A DNA stretch of 64,000 nt from Ruminiclostridium cellobioparum DSM 1351 = ATCC 15832. GTDB lineage: Bacteria; Bacillota; Clostridia; Acetivibrionales; DSM-1351. The notes beneath the pieces were generated by a model. The model did no database searches. It worked only from the letters and a program-made list of their open reading frames with translations, and was not told where the DNA came from. The position numbers were made by a program, and so were the translations under genes. This document shows positions 1 to 7,404 of the stretch, piece by piece (within the stretch, counting starts at the first letter, position 1; each line of letters starts with the position of its first letter). The stretch covers positions 126,202 to 190,201 of the forward strand of contig NZ_KK211295.1 in the NCBI RefSeq assembly GCF_000621505.1, in the 5' to 3' direction.

Positions 1-1072
1 CAGAGGACAGGTATAGATTGATATTGTCCATGTGCCTGCTGCGGGCCTTGAGCTCCATTATAAAGCCCACAGCCTTTTGGTATGCATCAAGGAGCCTGGT
101 CCTTTCGGTTACACCCTGGTTTCCGGTATACTTGTACTCAATAACGGAATTTTTGTATAACCTGTAAACACTGTCGGACTTTTTAAAAACAACAGCGCCA
201 TAGACATCTTCATCCGGGTAATAGTCATTTCTGATTTCCCCCAACAATTCCAGCTGGATGGCATCATATTCGGCCAGACTTGAGGTAGGCCCCTGAAGAG
301 AGCCAAAGGGTATGCTGTTTAAATTTGTATACTCTTCCTCACTGTTTGATGTAAAGGGAGCAATCATATCTTTGGGCAGCAGGGATTTACTGCCTGTCTC
401 GATTGCTATTTTATAATTTTTAATTTTAAAATTATTTTTATGACTTTCATAGACGGTTTCAAATTCTTTCTGATCCAGGGCAACTCCGCCGTAGCCTGAT
501 ACAACATATGTATAGATATTATTACTGTCCTTTATGTAAATAGTGTCCGAATAGCCGTTTTCCGGATCATCAGGATATATTGCAACCTTGTTTAATCCCA
601 TAACTGAGTCAACAGAATTTTTTATATTCAATACCCATTTAACTATATCTATATTAATATCAGTTTTAAATTCAAAGTAATAAGGATTATTGGCAGCAAT
701 GATCCCCCATTTTTCCTCATTGAAAGGTTCGGTCCGGGTGGGCTTGTCTTTCAGCGCAGCCTTAAGATACTCCTGGGCACCGTTCCAGAGAGTATAATAC
801 TCCTCCGAGCCGTTTGGGATTATCAGATGATCGTTGTCGTAGCCTTTTGAGAGAACTATCCTGCTGGGAAGCATAAAATTCCCCTTCATTTTCTCAATAG
901 ATGCCTGAGCTATTTTTGAGTCAGAAAAAAAGGAAGATAAAAAAGGGAAACTGCCGGATTGACTACTCCACAGTATTCCCACCTGTATGATACAAACGCT
1001 GATTAAAAGAATTAATAAGAACGTTCTAAATTTCTCATAATAATAACCTAAAGTTTTTGATCGCTTATTCAT
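1..1072 (-). CDS. yycH: YycH-family regulator of WalK, C-terminus cut by window edge
   Basis: Reading from the ATG at 1072 gives an open frame that runs off the window. It begins MNKRSKTLGYYYEKFR, followed by one hydrophobic segment (about residues 17-35, FLLILLISVCIIQVGIL), and then a long extracytoplasmic domain. This single N-terminal membrane anchor plus outside domain, next to walK, is the layout of YycH, which in Bacillus binds and restrains the sensor kinase WalK from outside the membrane. The ATG lies only 3 bp after the stop of the small secreted gene at 1076-1546, so the two are probably translated together and driven by the promoter near 1601-1634. The family call rests on topology and context; the sequence is divergent and no alignment was made. 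Confidence 0.72.
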   Translation of the reverse strand, partial: MNKRSKTLGYYYEKFRTFLLILLISVCIIQVGILWSSQSGSFPFLSSFFSDSKIAQASIEKMKGNFMLPSRIVLSKGYDNDHLIIPNGSEEYYTLWNGAQEYLKAALKDKPTRTEPFNEEKWGIIAANNPYYFEFKTDINIDIVKWVLNIKNSVDSVMGLNKVAIYPDDPENGYSDTIYIKDSNNIYTYVVSGYGGVALDQKEFETVYESHKNNFKIKNYKIAIETGSKSLLPKDMIAPFTSNSEEEYTNLNSIPFGSLQGPTSSLAEYDAIQLELLGEIRNDYYPDEDVYGAVVFKKSDSVYRLYKNSVIEYKYTGNQGVTERTRLLDAYQKAVGFIMELKARSRHMDNINLYLSS

Positions 1073-1075
1073 AGA

Positions 1076-1546
1076 TTAATCTTTCTTATCTTTTTCACCG
1101 CCGGGATTAGTTATCCAGTCTATGGCTTTTTCAAACCAGTCTCCTGATTTCTTTGCTTCGCCGAATGTAATAGTATAATAAAACTCCTCGGGACTATTCT
1201 TTGTTTCCTTTGTATAAGCAGTTATTTTAATGTCATTTGGACCTTTCTTAAGTCTTATATCCTTGCCGAACATTTTGCCGTTTCCAACCTTGAAAGTGGA
1301 CACGCCGTCGGTTGTCTTCAGAGGTTTATAATCTCCTGCTTCGTTGTCATAGTATTCAAAACTGATAGTAGTCTCATCATAGATACAGGTTCCGAAGATT
1401 GAGAATACCTGTTTGGTGACTACTTCATCCCCTTCGGGTCTAGAAATGTCAACCACATGATTGTCATCCGCCGCAAAAACAGGTATAAAAAATATAGACA
1501 GCATAGCGCATACGATTATAGTAAATGTAAGTAACTTTGATTTCAT
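1076..1546 (-). CDS. small secreted protein between walK and yycH
   Basis: I do not recognise this 156-residue protein. It has a clear signal peptide (MKSKLLTFTIIVCAMLS, cleavage after PVFA), so it is exported. The mature part is short, charged and apparently beta-rich, with Ig-like spacing (VVDISRPEGDEVVTK, then FSIFGTC, then GPNDIKITAYT), reminiscent of the bacterial Ig-like or glucodextranase-type folds used as surface adaptors. The start is placed at ATG 1546, which has GGGGTGG five bases upstream; a GTG at 1555 is also in frame. It is not YycI, which normally accompanies YycH, and it occupies the position between walK and yycH. A WalR-type site sits in its promoter. A role as a ligand or partner for the WalK sensor is inference from context. 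Confidence 0.7.
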   Translation of the reverse strand: MKSKLLTFTIIVCAMLSIFFIPVFAADDNHVVDISRPEGDEVVTKQVFSIFGTCIYDETTISFEYYDNEAGDYKPLKTTDGVSTFKVGNGKMFGKDIRLKKGPNDIKITAYTKETKNSPEEFYYTITFGEAKKSGDWFEKAIDWITNPGGEKDKKD

Positions 1547-1600
1547 AAGGTCCACCCCGAAAAAATACTCTTGTACTGTTTTTACCAGTACCCTACTATA

Positions 1601-1634
1601 ATTATATTACATTTTCTGTTACAAATCCATTACA
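1601..1634 (-). promoter_or_regulatory. promoter with WalR-type box, secreted protein-yycH operon
   Basis: On the minus strand a TATAAT -10 box lies at 1601-1606. Upstream, at 1618-1634, is TGTAAT-GGATT-TGTAAC, a perfect match to the published WalR/YycF consensus TGTWAH-N5-TGTWAH. The box covers the -35 region, where there is no good TTGACA, as in activator-dependent promoters. It sits right after the walK stop codon, so the downstream operon can be transcribed apart from walRK and would feed back on WalK through YycH. Confidence 0.6.
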
Positions 1635-1651
1635 TGGCATTTAAAAAAAAT

Positions 1652-3496
1652 TTACACCGCAAGTCTCACTGTAATTTCGGTGCCCTTCTTTTCCTCACTG
1701 CTTATGCTTATAGTACCCCCATGTGCCTGAATAATTTCCTTGGCAATTGAAAGTCCCAGGCCGGTACCTCCCATATCACGCGATCTGGCCTTATCCACCC
1801 TGTAAAACCTTTCAAATACCCGCGGAAGAGAATCAGCAGGTATACCGATTCCGTTGTCGGCAACCTTAACATAAACATCATTATAAATCCTGCCGATGTA
1901 AACGGTAATTTCCCCATTTTCAGGGGTATACTTCAGGGCATTGCTTATGAGGTTTACAAAAACCTGTTCAAGCCTGTCCTTATCACCCTTTATATTTGGT
2001 ATCTCACCGATAACATAGCTCTCAAGTTTTTGATGCTTATGTTCGGCCTGCAGGCGCATTCTGTCCACTATATCCCTTACGAGATCCTTTATGGGCACTT
2101 CACCCATATTCCAGCTGACCTGCTGATTATCAAGCCTGGACAGCTGCAGCAAGTCCTTAACCAGCCTGGTCATCCTGTCGGCCTCGGTATTTATTACATT
2201 CAGGAAGTGTTCGGTAGTTTCCCTGTCGTCCACCGCCCCATCCAGCAGTGTTTCAGAATAGCTCTTTATTGAGGTTATGGGGGTACGCAGTTCGTGGGAC
2301 ACGTTTGCCACAAACTCACGTCTCATATTGTCAAGCTTCTGCTCTTCGGTAACATCGTGCAGAACCACGATAAATCCTTCCGGTCTGCTTTTTGTATCTG
2401 TGAACACCGCAAAGTATACCTTTATGAATAAATCGTTGATCACAGTATCAAATTCTTTAACCGAAGCTTCCTCCAGGTACACTATATTCTCGAGCTGTAT
2501 ATCCAGACCCACACTGCCGGCAAAATCCTGAAAGCTCTTTTCGGCGATATCATCTCCAAGATACCTTCTGGCCGCGGGATTTATATGAATTACGTTCCCC
2601 TTAAGGTCGTAGGCCAGAACTCCGTCGGCCATATAATTTAATATGGTAACCACCTTGTTCTTTTCGCTGGATATCTCAGATAAGGTATTCTTGAGCTCAT
2701 TGGCCATGTAATTGAAGGTCTTTGTGAGATTCCCGATTTCATCCTCGGATTTGACAGCCAGCTGTTCATCAAATTCCCCTTCGGCGATTTTTTCAGCTTT
2801 GTGCATTACGCTGATTATTGGCGAAGTTATGGTTTTCGACAAAAAGTACCCCAAAAGCACCGACAAAAATACCGCAATAACAGTACTGGTTAATATGAGG
2901 TTGTTAAAGGTTTGTATTATTTGCTCCCAGGCCTCTTTGTTATAAGTAAAGTAAAAAATTAGATCTTTTCTCTCTGAGGGCTCAATGACATATTCAAAAT
3001 ATTCGTTTCCCGCTATGGTTTTAACCAGTTTTTTGTTCAGAACCGGGGCCTCCAGTTGTTTTGCCCATAAGGGAAGCAGGTTGGCAGTGGAATTGTTGAA
3101 AAGCTCATCCACAAAGGTACCCGGATTTTGAATGAACTGCTCGTCTGTGGAATAAATAATTCCCCTGTTCGGGTCATTATTCTTTCTGGTAATACTTAGA
3201 TCTATGATTGTCAGGTTGACATCCGAATTTGTTCTGAAACAATTTATATCATCCCGTCTGTCTTTGAAATAAGTGTAGATGTCCTCATTGGATTCAGGTA
3301 TGCCCCTCAATTCCTTCCAGTCTTCGAAACCCTTGTCCATATCTTCCTGGAAATTGTTAAAATAAATCGACTGCAGTCCTGAATTTATTATTATATAAAC
3401 GACACATACCAAGATTACACACATGGATATAAATATATAAACAAGTTTCCACTGCAAGCTGCGCAGCAGCTTTATAAATCCTTTCCAGAACTTCAT
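1652..3496 (-). CDS. walK: WalK/VicK-type sensor histidine kinase
   Basis: A 614-residue membrane histidine kinase of the cell-wall stress system. From the N-terminus: a first membrane helix (about 15-37), an extracellular sensor domain (about 38-200), a second helix (about 205-225), HAMP, a PAS domain (about 290-390, with NYMADGVLAYDLKGNVIHIN), HisKA with the phospho-accepting His in FVANVSHELRTPI, and HATPase_c with the N box NALKYTPENG, G1 DNGIGIP and G2 GGTGLGLSIAK. The start at ATG 3496 has GGAGAC just upstream; an in-frame extension of 37 residues is judged spurious because it precedes this ribosome site. The PAS-between-HAMP-and-HisKA layout is that of WalK and PhoR; adjacency to a YycH-like gene favours WalK. 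It partners with the regulator at 3913-4608, from which it is separated by an inserted element. Confidence 0.9.
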   Translation of the reverse strand: MKFWKGFIKLLRSLQWKLVYIFISMCVILVCVVYIIINSGLQSIYFNNFQEDMDKGFEDWKELRGIPESNEDIYTYFKDRRDDINCFRTNSDVNLTIIDLSITRKNNDPNRGIIYSTDEQFIQNPGTFVDELFNNSTANLLPLWAKQLEAPVLNKKLVKTIAGNEYFEYVIEPSERKDLIFYFTYNKEAWEQIIQTFNNLILTSTVIAVFLSVLLGYFLSKTITSPIISVMHKAEKIAEGEFDEQLAVKSEDEIGNLTKTFNYMANELKNTLSEISSEKNKVVTILNYMADGVLAYDLKGNVIHINPAARRYLGDDIAEKSFQDFAGSVGLDIQLENIVYLEEASVKEFDTVINDLFIKVYFAVFTDTKSRPEGFIVVLHDVTEEQKLDNMRREFVANVSHELRTPITSIKSYSETLLDGAVDDRETTEHFLNVINTEADRMTRLVKDLLQLSRLDNQQVSWNMGEVPIKDLVRDIVDRMRLQAEHKHQKLESYVIGEIPNIKGDKDRLEQVFVNLISNALKYTPENGEITVYIGRIYNDVYVKVADNGIGIPADSLPRVFERFYRVDKARSRDMGGTGLGLSIAKEIIQAHGGTISISSEEKKGTEITVRLAV

Positions 3497-3520
3497 GCTG
3501 TCTCCTTCAACTATTTTTTT

Positions 3521-3547
3521 GACTTGAGGCCAACCGGACCTCAAGTC
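3521..3547 (-). promoter_or_regulatory. stem-loop in the walK leader
   Basis: GACTTGAGG (3521-3529) and CCTCAAGTC (3539-3547) form a perfect 9-bp stem with a 9-base loop, 24 bases before the walK start codon. On the minus strand it is followed by an A-run rather than a T-run, so it is not a normal terminator. It may protect the 5' end of a processed walK mRNA or affect translation. Function unknown. Confidence 0.4.
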
Positions 3548-3580
3548 AAAGATAAAAACGTACAATAAAATTGTTATTTG

Positions 3581-3909
3581 AACGCGTTGTGCCCGCTGAT
3601 TAAACAATTTTATTACTGATTATACCGGTACTTCCATACGAACTTCAATCAATGATGACACACAAAGTACTTACTTGAAATAGTACGGTTCAAAACAAAT
3701 ATTTTCTTGCCGTCGCAGCGACTCGACCATCCGGGTCTCGCGTGCTGCTCAAAGTGACCTCCTGTCACTTTGCCGGCTAAAATACTTGTTTTTCACCTAC
3801 AAATTTCAGCAAGCACTTTTACCGTGCTCTTCATTGCTTGAAGTTGTACTCGCGTACCGATATAATCACATAACACTTTATTAGCAAAGTTTAACCATCA
3901 CAACGCGTT
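3581..3909. mobile_element. 329-bp MITE-like imperfect palindrome between walR and walK
   Basis: The ends are perfect 11-bp inverted repeats, AACGCGTTGTG (3581-3591) and CACAACGCGTT (3899-3909). The two halves also match imperfectly almost throughout. For example GATTATACCGGTAC in the left half pairs with the reverse complement GATTATATCGGTAC in the right half, and ACTTCAATCAATGA pairs with ACTTCAAGCAATGA. The centre holds AAAGTGAC-CTCCT-GTCACTTT. No reading frame is present. This is the layout of a foldback or MITE element moved by a transposase encoded elsewhere. It ends 3 bp after the walR stop and lies ahead of the walK leader. No clear target duplication could be recognised. Confidence 0.65.
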
Positions 3910-3912
3910 AAT

Positions 3913-4608
3913 TTAAAATTTATTAAAGTAGTAGCCTACACCGCGCTTTGTCACAATATACTGGGGATTTGCGGGATCAAGCTCGAGTTTCTCACGGACT
4001 CTCCTGACAGTGACATCCACAGTTCTTACATCTCCGTAATACTCATAGCCCCAGACCTTTTCCAGCAGCGACTCCCTTGAAAAGATGGTTCCCTGCTGTG
4101 CCGCCAGGAACTTGACCAGCTCAAATTCACGAAGTGTCAGTTCTATGATTTCCTCTCCCCTTCTGACTTCATAACGGTCGGAATCTATAGTAAGATCGCC
4201 GTACTTGTTTACACGGGATTTATCGGCGCTCACCTGCTCAGCAGGCACAAGTCTTCTGAGATTTGCCTTTACACGGGCCATAAGTTCGCGCGGACTGAAG
4301 GGTTTTGTAATATAGTCATCAGCCCCCAGCTCCAGGCCCAATACCTTGTCGACCTCTTCTTCCTTCGCCGTAAGCATGAGAATTGGCGTTGAGATTGATT
4401 GTCTGAGCTTCCTGCACACTGTAAAGCCGTCCATCTTCGGAAGCATAATGTCCAGCAGTATCAGATCCGGATTCTGTGAAAGTGCAAGCTCCACGGCCTC
4501 TTCGCCATCAAATGCCTCCAGGGTATCATACCCTTCTTTTTTAAGATTGAATCTCAAAATATCTACAATATTCTTCTCATCGTCTACAATCAATACTTTT
4601 TTGCTCAA
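3913..4608 (-). CDS. walR: WalR/YycF-type OmpR-family response regulator
   Basis: A response regulator of about 231 residues with an N-terminal receiver domain (KKVLIVDDEKN; phospho-accepting Asp in DLILLDIMLPKMDGF; conserved Lys in DDYITKPFSPREL) and a C-terminal OmpR-type winged helix (TLREFELVKFLA, then VWGYEYYGDVRTVDVTVRR). It is the DNA-binding partner of WalK and controls cell-wall hydrolase and envelope genes in Firmicutes. The start is probably TTG at 4608, which has AGGGGTG six bases upstream; an earlier TTG at 4626 is also in frame but lacks a ribosome site. The tail VRTVDVTVRRVREKL is typical of WalR/PhoP. PhoP is the main alternative; the neighbouring yycH favours WalR. Confidence 0.88.
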   Translation of the reverse strand: MSKKVLIVDDEKNIVDILRFNLKKEGYDTLEAFDGEEAVELALSQNPDLILLDIMLPKMDGFTVCRKLRQSISTPILMLTAKEEEVDKVLGLELGADDYITKPFSPRELMARVKANLRRLVPAEQVSADKSRVNKYGDLTIDSDRYEVRRGEEIIELTLREFELVKFLAAQQGTIFSRESLLEKVWGYEYYGDVRTVDVTVRRVREKLELDPANPQYIVTKRGVGYYFNKF

Positions 4609-4662
4609 AAAATACACCCCTAACAAAATTTAATCGGTGATTAATCCGAAATATACATTTGA

Positions 4663-4727
4663 ATTATATCACTAAATACATGTAATGAAAAATTAATATT
4701 TTGCCAATGCTGTAATTTAGACGTAAT
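4663..4727 (-). promoter_or_regulatory. walR promoter with upstream WalR-like site
   Basis: An extended -10 (TG-A-TATAAT; the hexamer at 4663-4668) is preceded, 17 bases away, by a weak -35 TTTTCA (4686-4691). Farther upstream at 4711-4727, on the opposite strand, is TGTAAT-TTAGA-CGTAAT, one base off the WalR consensus. Its near edge is 43 bases from the -10, close to the spacing seen at both S-layer promoters. Autoregulation by WalR is inferred. Confidence 0.5.
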
Positions 4728-4762
4728 AAGTCGAAAAATGTTGCAGAATTACTGCTGCCAAA

Positions 4763-5911
4763 TTACACCAATTGCTCTGTATACAGCTTGAAATCCAAAA
4801 CTGCCGTGAGGTAGGAAAGTTGTGCCTGGTCATACTGGATCATGGCATTTTCCTTGTCCTCAGCCGCTTTCAAATAATCCACATAGCTTATCATTTCCTG
4901 TTTGTACTTCTTGTCGGCTACGTCAAAAAGCTTAGCACTTAAATCATATTGAAGCTTTGAAATGGAAATATTATCATACAAATTTAATATCTTTGTATGA
5001 TCGGTCCTTATCTTTTGCTCTATATTATACTTTTCTATCTCAATTTGATTTTCCAATTCTTTTGGTTTATCCTGCAGCATTTCATAATTTGATCCGGTAT
5101 TTCCACGGGTGTAGGACCCGGCATAGGAATCAATCTTTGCTTCTTCGATCTGTCTCTGAAGCTGAGCTATAGAATTGCTCTCCAGCTTTCTCTTCTCAAT
5201 AAGAGCTTCAATATTTTTATCATTTATTGTATATTCATCTATCTTGACTGTTTCTGAATTAAATTGAATCTTTTGCTCCAAATCATAATTAAGCAAGGAA
5301 TTAATTTTCATTTCTATAGCTGTAAGTTCTGCATTTAATTTATCAAGTTTCTGGTTTGCCAAATCTACAGCGTTTTCACTCTGACCAAGAGATAGGCTGC
5401 TTAACTTTCCCAATTTGACTTTTTCCTGTTCGACAGCAAGTTCAATCTTTGCTCTTTCGACAGCCTTTCCCTGGGACTCAATCTCATACTGCTTAAAAAT
5501 ATATTGATAATACAACTTTGAAGCATCCGCCTTCATAGTCATAACCTTGTTGTTCTTTTCCCATTTAAGCTGTTCCAGCCTGTTTTTAACCTGCAGCGGA
5601 TATAATAAAATATTTCTTTTAGTTTCCGCTATATCCTTACCCGGGTTTTCATCATACAGCTTTTGACTTTCAGCATTGTCAACCGCATTTTTATAACGCT
5701 TTTCCTGAGTTACCAGCTGATTGTCCAGAAGCTTGATCTCAGGATTTGTATTCATCACTTCCGCAATTAAGCTGTCAAGACTGAATATTTTAGTCATGTT
5801 TTCGGCACCTGCCGCCTGAACCGGCACAGCAAAAGGTGCTGAAAACGTGATGCCAAATATCATCAGCCCGGCTATTATGTTTTTCAGTTTTGTTTTTATA
5901 TTTATTTTCAT
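4763..5911 (-). CDS. TolC-like (OEP family) secreted coiled-coil protein, shorter copy
   Basis: A 382-residue exported protein with a signal peptide (hydrophobic core IIAGLMIFGITF, cleavage near VQAA). The rest is long amphipathic helices with the OEP/TolC rhythm, for example SLDSLIAEVMNTNPEIKLLDNQ near the N-terminus and KKYKQEMISYVDYLKAAEDKENAMIQ (shown here only as its two parts, KKYKQEMISYVDYLK and AAEDKENAMIQ) near the C-terminus, where canonical TolC proteins have a similar repeat. True TolC needs an outer membrane, which a Clostridium is expected to lack, so the role here is unclear; a periplasm-like wall-spanning tube or a scaffold for polymer export is speculation. It follows a longer relative by 22 bp and is the last gene of the polysaccharide locus. 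Confidence 0.65.
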   Translation of the reverse strand: MKINIKTKLKNIIAGLMIFGITFSAPFAVPVQAAGAENMTKIFSLDSLIAEVMNTNPEIKLLDNQLVTQEKRYKNAVDNAESQKLYDENPGKDIAETKRNILLYPLQVKNRLEQLKWEKNNKVMTMKADASKLYYQYIFKQYEIESQGKAVERAKIELAVEQEKVKLGKLSSLSLGQSENAVDLANQKLDKLNAELTAIEMKINSLLNYDLEQKIQFNSETVKIDEYTINDKNIEALIEKRKLESNSIAQLQRQIEEAKIDSYAGSYTRGNTGSNYEMLQDKPKELENQIEIEKYNIEQKIRTDHTKILNLYDNISISKLQYDLSAKLFDVADKKYKQEMISYVDYLKAAEDKENAMIQYDQAQLSYLTAVLDFKLYTEQLV

Positions 5912-5933
5912 ACAAACACCATCTTTTCTTTAA

Positions 5934-7259
5934 TTATTCCAGTATGGCAACATTTGCGCCGTTTACCTGGTAACCGGGACCAAGCTTGCATGCAAGCTCC
6001 TCAAGTCTATAAAAGCAATACGCCGAATCCCGCTGTGCCTTTTTATATTCTATTTCAGCATTATTTGCCGCATCCTTTGCATTCCACAGTTCTACAAGGC
6101 TTAGCTGCCCTTGTGAATACTTTTTCTCTGCGATATTATAATCAGACTTTTTATTTTGGGAATCTCTTTTTTTGATTTCCAGTTGGCTTTGAACCGACTT
6201 TGCATCGGTGTATGCCGCTTGGATATCGCCTGTTATATTCAAAGTACTCTGTGTTACGGCAAATTCAGAATCCTCCAGCTGCTGCTGAAGATTTGTGCGG
6301 GCAAATGTGTATTGTTGCCTTATGTACTTGTCGTAATATTCCAGCTCTTGTTTATACACATCCAGCTGAAGCTTTGCACTTACCACTTCACTTCTTTTTG
6401 CAAGAGCCTTATCAAGGTAGTTCTTATATGTATCCAGCTTATATTCTTTATTCAAACCGGCTTCCTTACCGGTCAATTCTATTGCCTGAGAACGTTCTAT
6501 GCCGCAGATCTGTTTAAATACCAGTTCCTGATATTCTCTGTTCCTTTTACTTTTTTGTAACTGCAGCCTTTTCTTGCTGAGCTCTACCTCAAACTTATAT
6601 TTATCCAGTTCCGAGACTAAACCTTTTTCATATTTCAAAACCATACCCGAATACTGCTTTTCCATTGTATTGAGAGAGTCCTCCAGAGATTGGTACAGTT
6701 CGTTAAAATAAAGCAGGTTATAGTAAGCAGCTTGAATATCCCCCTCAAGCTTTGCCCTGTTTGTGTTATAAGAATCCTTAAGACTCAGCACCTGAAGCCA
6801 GGAAGAATAATTTGAAAATGCCCTGCCGTTTAAATAATTCTCATAAAGCGTCTGTCTGTAATATGGTGCATCCCCATATTTATCCCTGTATTTTGCAAGC
6901 AGATCTTCTTCTAAATTAGTCAGATTGTCAGAGAGTGTCTTTCTCTCAGACAATTTATAGTATTCATCCAGCTCATCCAGCTCACCCTGGGTAACAGCGG
7001 TCAACTCCTTAAAGGATTTATCCTCATCTGTCACTCTCCACATTTTTTTTATTGATATATCCATTGACGTTAATTGCGAAGAACTCTCCACTCCCCTTTT
7101 TATGGCATCTTCCAGAGACAGCTTTAAGGGTTGTGAAACATTATTGACATTTTGCTTACCGTCACTATTGTCTGCTGCTACAGATATACCCTGAATGTGG
7201 AATGTCAGAGTTAAAATAATCAGCAGGCATATATGCAACCTTTTGTTTTTATGTATCAA
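5934..7259 (-). CDS. TolC-like (OEP family) secreted coiled-coil protein, longer copy
   Basis: A 441-residue protein with an N-terminal hydrophobic signal (ICLLIILTLTFHI, cleavage near SVAA) and long helices. Markers of the OEP family are LKLSLEDAIKRGVESSSQL near the start and AEKKYSQGQLSLVELWNAK in the C-terminal helical repeat. It is related in layout to the next gene, so the two look like a tandem pair. The start codon is uncertain: the longest frame uses a TTG at 7259 with only a weak ribosome site. No ABC transporter or membrane fusion protein, the usual TolC partners, lies nearby; its neighbour is a membrane sugar-nucleotide dehydratase. Confidence 0.65.
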   Translation of the reverse strand: MIHKNKRLHICLLIILTLTFHIQGISVAADNSDGKQNVNNVSQPLKLSLEDAIKRGVESSSQLTSMDISIKKMWRVTDEDKSFKELTAVTQGELDELDEYYKLSERKTLSDNLTNLEEDLLAKYRDKYGDAPYYRQTLYENYLNGRAFSNYSSWLQVLSLKDSYNTNRAKLEGDIQAAYYNLLYFNELYQSLEDSLNTMEKQYSGMVLKYEKGLVSELDKYKFEVELSKKRLQLQKSKRNREYQELVFKQICGIERSQAIELTGKEAGLNKEYKLDTYKNYLDKALAKRSEVVSAKLQLDVYKQELEYYDKYIRQQYTFARTNLQQQLEDSEFAVTQSTLNITGDIQAAYTDAKSVQSQLEIKKRDSQNKKSDYNIAEKKYSQGQLSLVELWNAKDAANNAEIEYKKAQRDSAYCFYRLEELACKLGPGYQVNGANVAILE

Positions 7260-7404
7260 TCTTCATTGCTGCGCAAACAAAATTGCTTCGCGATCTGTTT
7301 TCACCATCACAGCTTTACGCAGCTACCTCCCTTCCTTTTTTCTTAAGCTTATAATTTCAGTTATAATATAATACTGTGTATTTTTTAATTTGTATGATTT
7401 TAGA

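Noticed and set aside
3497..3607. 37-residue N-terminal extension of WalK
   Set aside because: It has no ribosome site, while GGAGAC stands just before ATG 3496, and the extension crosses the leader hairpin and the MITE edge.
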